Below are positions 30,872 to 32,807 of a DNA stretch of 32,807 nt, piece after piece. Each line of letters begins with the position of its first letter. The first letter of the stretch is position 1. The stretch spans positions 1-32,807 of the forward strand of contig JAFRRD010000003.1 in the NCBI GenBank assembly GCA_017428265.1. Direction: 5' to 3'. This stretch comes from Lachnospiraceae bacterium (GTDB lineage: Bacteria > Bacillota > Clostridia > Lachnospirales > Lachnospiraceae). The translations under genes were made by a program, and so were the position numbers. The notes below the pieces were generated by a model. It ran no database searches. It was not told the DNA's origin and worked only from the letters and a program-made list of their open reading frames with translations.

Positions 30872-32098
30872 ATGGCATATATCCATCGTTCTCTGGAAAG
30901 AAAATTTCTTAAAATGAGCAGTGCCTTTAAGGCAGTCATGGTGACCGGAGCCAGACAGGTCGGTAAATCTACGATGCTGAAATATCTGGCTCAGGATACC
31001 GGCCGCACTTATGTTTCCCTGGATGATGCGGATATCAGGGGGCTGGCAGAAAGTGATCCGAAACTCTTCTTTCAGATGTATCAGCCTCCTATCCTTATAG
31101 ATGAAGCGCAGAAAGCACCGGCACTCTTTGAGCAGATCAAGATCCTCTGTGATGAAAGTGATGAACGGGGGCGGTTTTGGCTGACCGGTTCCCAGAGCAG
31201 GAAACTGATGAAGCAGGCCGGAGATTCCCTGGCAGGCCGGATCGGCATCCTAAAACTGTTCAGTCTGTCAGCGAAAGAACTTGAAGGAAGACCGGATGAT
31301 ATACCTGAGGACTATACCCTCTCTTCGCTGCTTGTAAGAAGCCGGAACTATCCGGAGAACAATATTCAGGATGTTTATACCCGCATTTGGGAAGGCGGCA
31401 TGCCGGATATGATATCAATGGATGCCGAGCTTCGCCGTGAATATTGGAATTCTTATATTGATTCCTATCTTATGCGGGATGCCGTGGATGACAACGGCAT
31501 TCAGGATACAGAAGGATTCCGAAAGCTGCTAAGGGCCTGTGCAGCGTTTACCGGAGAGCTGATCAACTATAATGATCTGGGAAACGCCGCAGGTGTTTCC
31601 GGTGCGACGGCAAAAGAATGGGTCAAAATTCTCCAGACGATGGGAATCATTTTCCTGTTGGAGCCCTACTTCAATAATGAACTGAAGCGCATGATCAAAA
31701 CACCGAAACTGTATTTCTGTGATACCGGGCTTTGTGCGTTCCTGTCTTCCTGGACCAGCCGTGACGTACTGATGAACGGAGCGGCATCCGGCCATTTCCT
31801 TGAGAACTATGTTGTTTCAGAGATGCTCCGCAACTCATATTACGGAGAGAAGAAAGTGAATCTGAATTTTTACCGGGATACGAATCAAAAAGAGATCGAC
31901 CTGGTCATGGAAACAGACGGGCAGCTCCATCCCTTTGAGATCAAACGTGCGGCATCACCGGATAAAAAGGTCATTAAAACTTTTTCCTTACTCGAAAAAA
32001 GCGGAAAAGACATCGGAGCAGGAGGCATTATTTGCATGGCTGCAAAGCCGTTCCCGATCGATGCGGAGAACACCATGATCCCTGTCAATTTGCTGTAA
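30872..32098 (+). CDS. AAA+ ATPase with DUF4143 and nuclease-like C-terminus
   Basis: 408 aa. Walker A is GARQVGKST (26-34), Walker B is ILIDEAQ (74-80) and the sensor-1 strand is FWLTGSQ (102-108), all of the AAA_14 type. A winged-helix-like region follows (YNDLGNAAGVSGATAKEWVKILQTMGIIFLLEPYF). The C-terminal DUF4143 part keeps a PD-(D/E)XK-like set: Glu in GHFLENYV, Asp in KEIDLVM, and the FEIK motif near residue 356. The family is widespread and poorly understood; members are often mobile or accessory. The RBS is weak (GAGG). It sits alone between two related palindromes and divergent from an XRE regulator. Complete, with no frameshift. Confidence 0.92.
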   Translation: MAYIHRSLERKFLKMSSAFKAVMVTGARQVGKSTMLKYLAQDTGRTYVSLDDADIRGLAESDPKLFFQMYQPPILIDEAQKAPALFEQIKILCDESDERGRFWLTGSQSRKLMKQAGDSLAGRIGILKLFSLSAKELEGRPDDIPEDYTLSSLLVRSRNYPENNIQDVYTRIWEGGMPDMISMDAELRREYWNSYIDSYLMRDAVDDNGIQDTEGFRKLLRACAAFTGELINYNDLGNAAGVSGATAKEWVKILQTMGIIFLLEPYFNNELKRMIKTPKLYFCDTGLCAFLSSWTSRDVLMNGAASGHFLENYVVSEMLRNSYYGEKKVNLNFYRDTNQKEIDLVMETDGQLHPFEIKRAASPDKKVIKTFSLLEKSGKDIGAGGIICMAAKPFPIDAENTMIPVNLL

Positions 32099-32130
32099 GA
32101 GATAACTCCCGATAATCATAACTAACCGAC

Positions 32131-32160
32131 TATGTCCGCAGGCTGAAGCTTGCGGACATA
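32131..32160. terminator. Long perfect hairpin after the ATPase gene
   Basis: TATGTCCGCA (32131-32140) and TGCGGACATA (32151-32160). The inner bases extend the stem to a TGAA tetraloop, about 13 pairs in all. No clear T-run follows (TTAATATT), so termination is uncertain. Confidence 0.55.
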
Positions 32161-32166
32161 TTAATA

Positions 32167-32204
32167 TTCAGTTTAATATGAAGTATACTTCATATTAAAC
32201 TGAA
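32167..32204. repeat. Perfect 38-bp palindrome (downstream copy)
   Basis: The half-site TTCAGTTTAATATGAAGTA (32167-32185) is followed immediately by its exact reverse complement (32186-32204), with no loop. Positions 32170-32201 align with the upstream element at 30822-30853. Confidence 0.95.
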
Positions 32205-32500
32205 ACGAGGCGACGACCTGGTGCATATAAGGACGGCTCGGTGAGAACCACGGAGGGGCAGAAGGACCCATGGATCCGGTAAGCTGCCGGACATCTGATG
32301 ATTTCCCGCATAGATTGCATCTCCGGGGGCGTCAGGGACAAATACGGAAAGATCATATCGGGCCTAAAATGTTGGACCGGCGGCAGAAACAATAGAGGCT
32401 GCCGTTGAATTGGGAAACAGAGTGATACTGAAACAGTATGCGCTTTGAAAAATCATATAATGGAAAACCTGAATTAACACGGCAAACCGATATGCAAATA
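32205..32500. other. Gap with weak coding remnants
   Basis: One plus frame (32199-32408) is open apart from a TAA at 32280-32282. It reads AYKDGSVRTTEGQKDPWIR, stop, then AAGHLMISRIDCISGG. It has no start signal and no recognised family. It may be a decayed gene, or chance. Confidence 0.3.
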
Positions 32501-32543
32501 TTAAAGCCCCAGACCGGAGACTTTTACATCTACAGTCTGGGGC
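32501..32543 (-). terminator. Terminator of ftsH-like gene
   Basis: Minus strand: GCCCCAGAC, 20-nt loop, GTCTGGGGC, then TTTAATATTT. Located about 70 nt after the ftsH stop. Confidence 0.75.
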
Positions 32544-32614
32544 GCGTTACTTCTAATCAGGAAAATTTTCCGAACAAGTCCAGACGGACATTGACGGAAT
32601 TTGGGCCTGTGGTA

Positions 32615-32807
32615 TTATGTGCTCGCGTTTTCATTCAGGATCCGCATGAACTCTTCACCGGTAATCGTTTCATGTTCATACAGATACGAAGCTAGTTCAT
32701 CCAACTTACCGCGATTGTCCTTTAGAATGGCCAGTGCTTTTTCGTGCTGCTTCCGTACCAGTTCGACAACCTGTGCATCAATTTTGCTTTGTGTTTCAGC
32801 GGAGCAG
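32615..32807 (-). CDS. ftsH: ATP-dependent zinc metalloprotease FtsH, C-terminal end (cut by window edge)
   Basis: Only the last 63 codons are inside the window. They read CSAETQSKIDAQVVELVRKQ, then AILKDNRGKLDELASYLYEH and ETITGEEFMRILNEN. This matches the FtsH C-terminal helices, where family members commonly read S.ETQ..ID.EV......Y..A..IL...R..LD.LA..LLE.ETI.GEEF. The ATPase and HExxH protease domains would lie beyond the edge. It could be a second FtsH copy in the accessory region; that cannot be judged here. Confidence 0.8.
   Translation of the reverse strand, partial: CSAETQSKIDAQVVELVRKQHEKALAILKDNRGKLDELASYLYEHETITGEEFMRILNENAST

Noticed and set aside
32195-32392. Minus-strand 65-codon frame after the palindrome
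   Set aside because: No SD, no family resemblance, and it runs into the palindrome.
32438-32695. Plus-strand 85-codon frame
   Set aside because: Crosses the ftsH terminator and lies antisense to the FtsH C-terminus.

Overview
The window looks like chromosome of a fairly GC-rich Bacillota, class Clostridia (Lachnospiraceae or a close relative is my best guess, not proven). The grounds are the Clostridia-style Tad/Flp pilus locus with DUF6382, DUF5702 and Flp1-type genes, the large SRP RNA with an Alu domain upstream of dnaX, strong AGGAGG ribosome binding sites, and consensus TTGACA/TATAAT promoters with 16-17 nt spacers.

Layout. 1-386: the left edge holds the promoter, leader and first 17 nt of a 16S rRNA gene reading leftward out of the window. 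387-5966 (minus): SRP RNA, then dnaX-ybaB-recR and a TPR protein with a long charged repeat tract. 5963-11686 (minus): one likely operon from a promoter at 11658-11686, encoding a NodB-fold lipoprotein with altered active-site residues, a Sua5-RpiB fusion, dCMP deaminase and a large exported protein of unknown function. 11756-19686 (minus): a compact Tad pilus operon, tadZ-tadA-tadB-tadC-flp-DUF5702-tadE-prepilin peptidase-small tadE-like gene-DUF6382, with many 4-base overlaps. 19769-23333 (plus): asnA, glgB and a small membrane-anchored protein. 23395-26431 (minus): a YwrD-type gamma-glutamyltransferase and serS. 26537-27546 (plus): rplM-rpsI.

27548-32600 is different: AT-richer, sparsely coding, with two XRE-type regulators, a lone hypothetical, gene fragments and an AAA+/DUF4143 ATPase with a PD-(D/E)XK-like tail. 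I read it as a small accessory island. Its most striking feature is a pair of related long palindromes, one over the ATPase promoter (30822-30853) and one just after the gene (perfect 38-bp palindrome, 32167-32204). The right edge holds the 3' end of an ftsH-like gene on the minus strand.

The core genes cover translation (serS, rplM, rpsI, rRNA, Sua5), protein targeting (SRP RNA), replication and repair (dnaX, recR), nucleotide and glycogen metabolism and surface pili. No CRISPR array, complete insertion sequence or tRNA gene was found. Functions come from reading motifs by eye; no database search was run.
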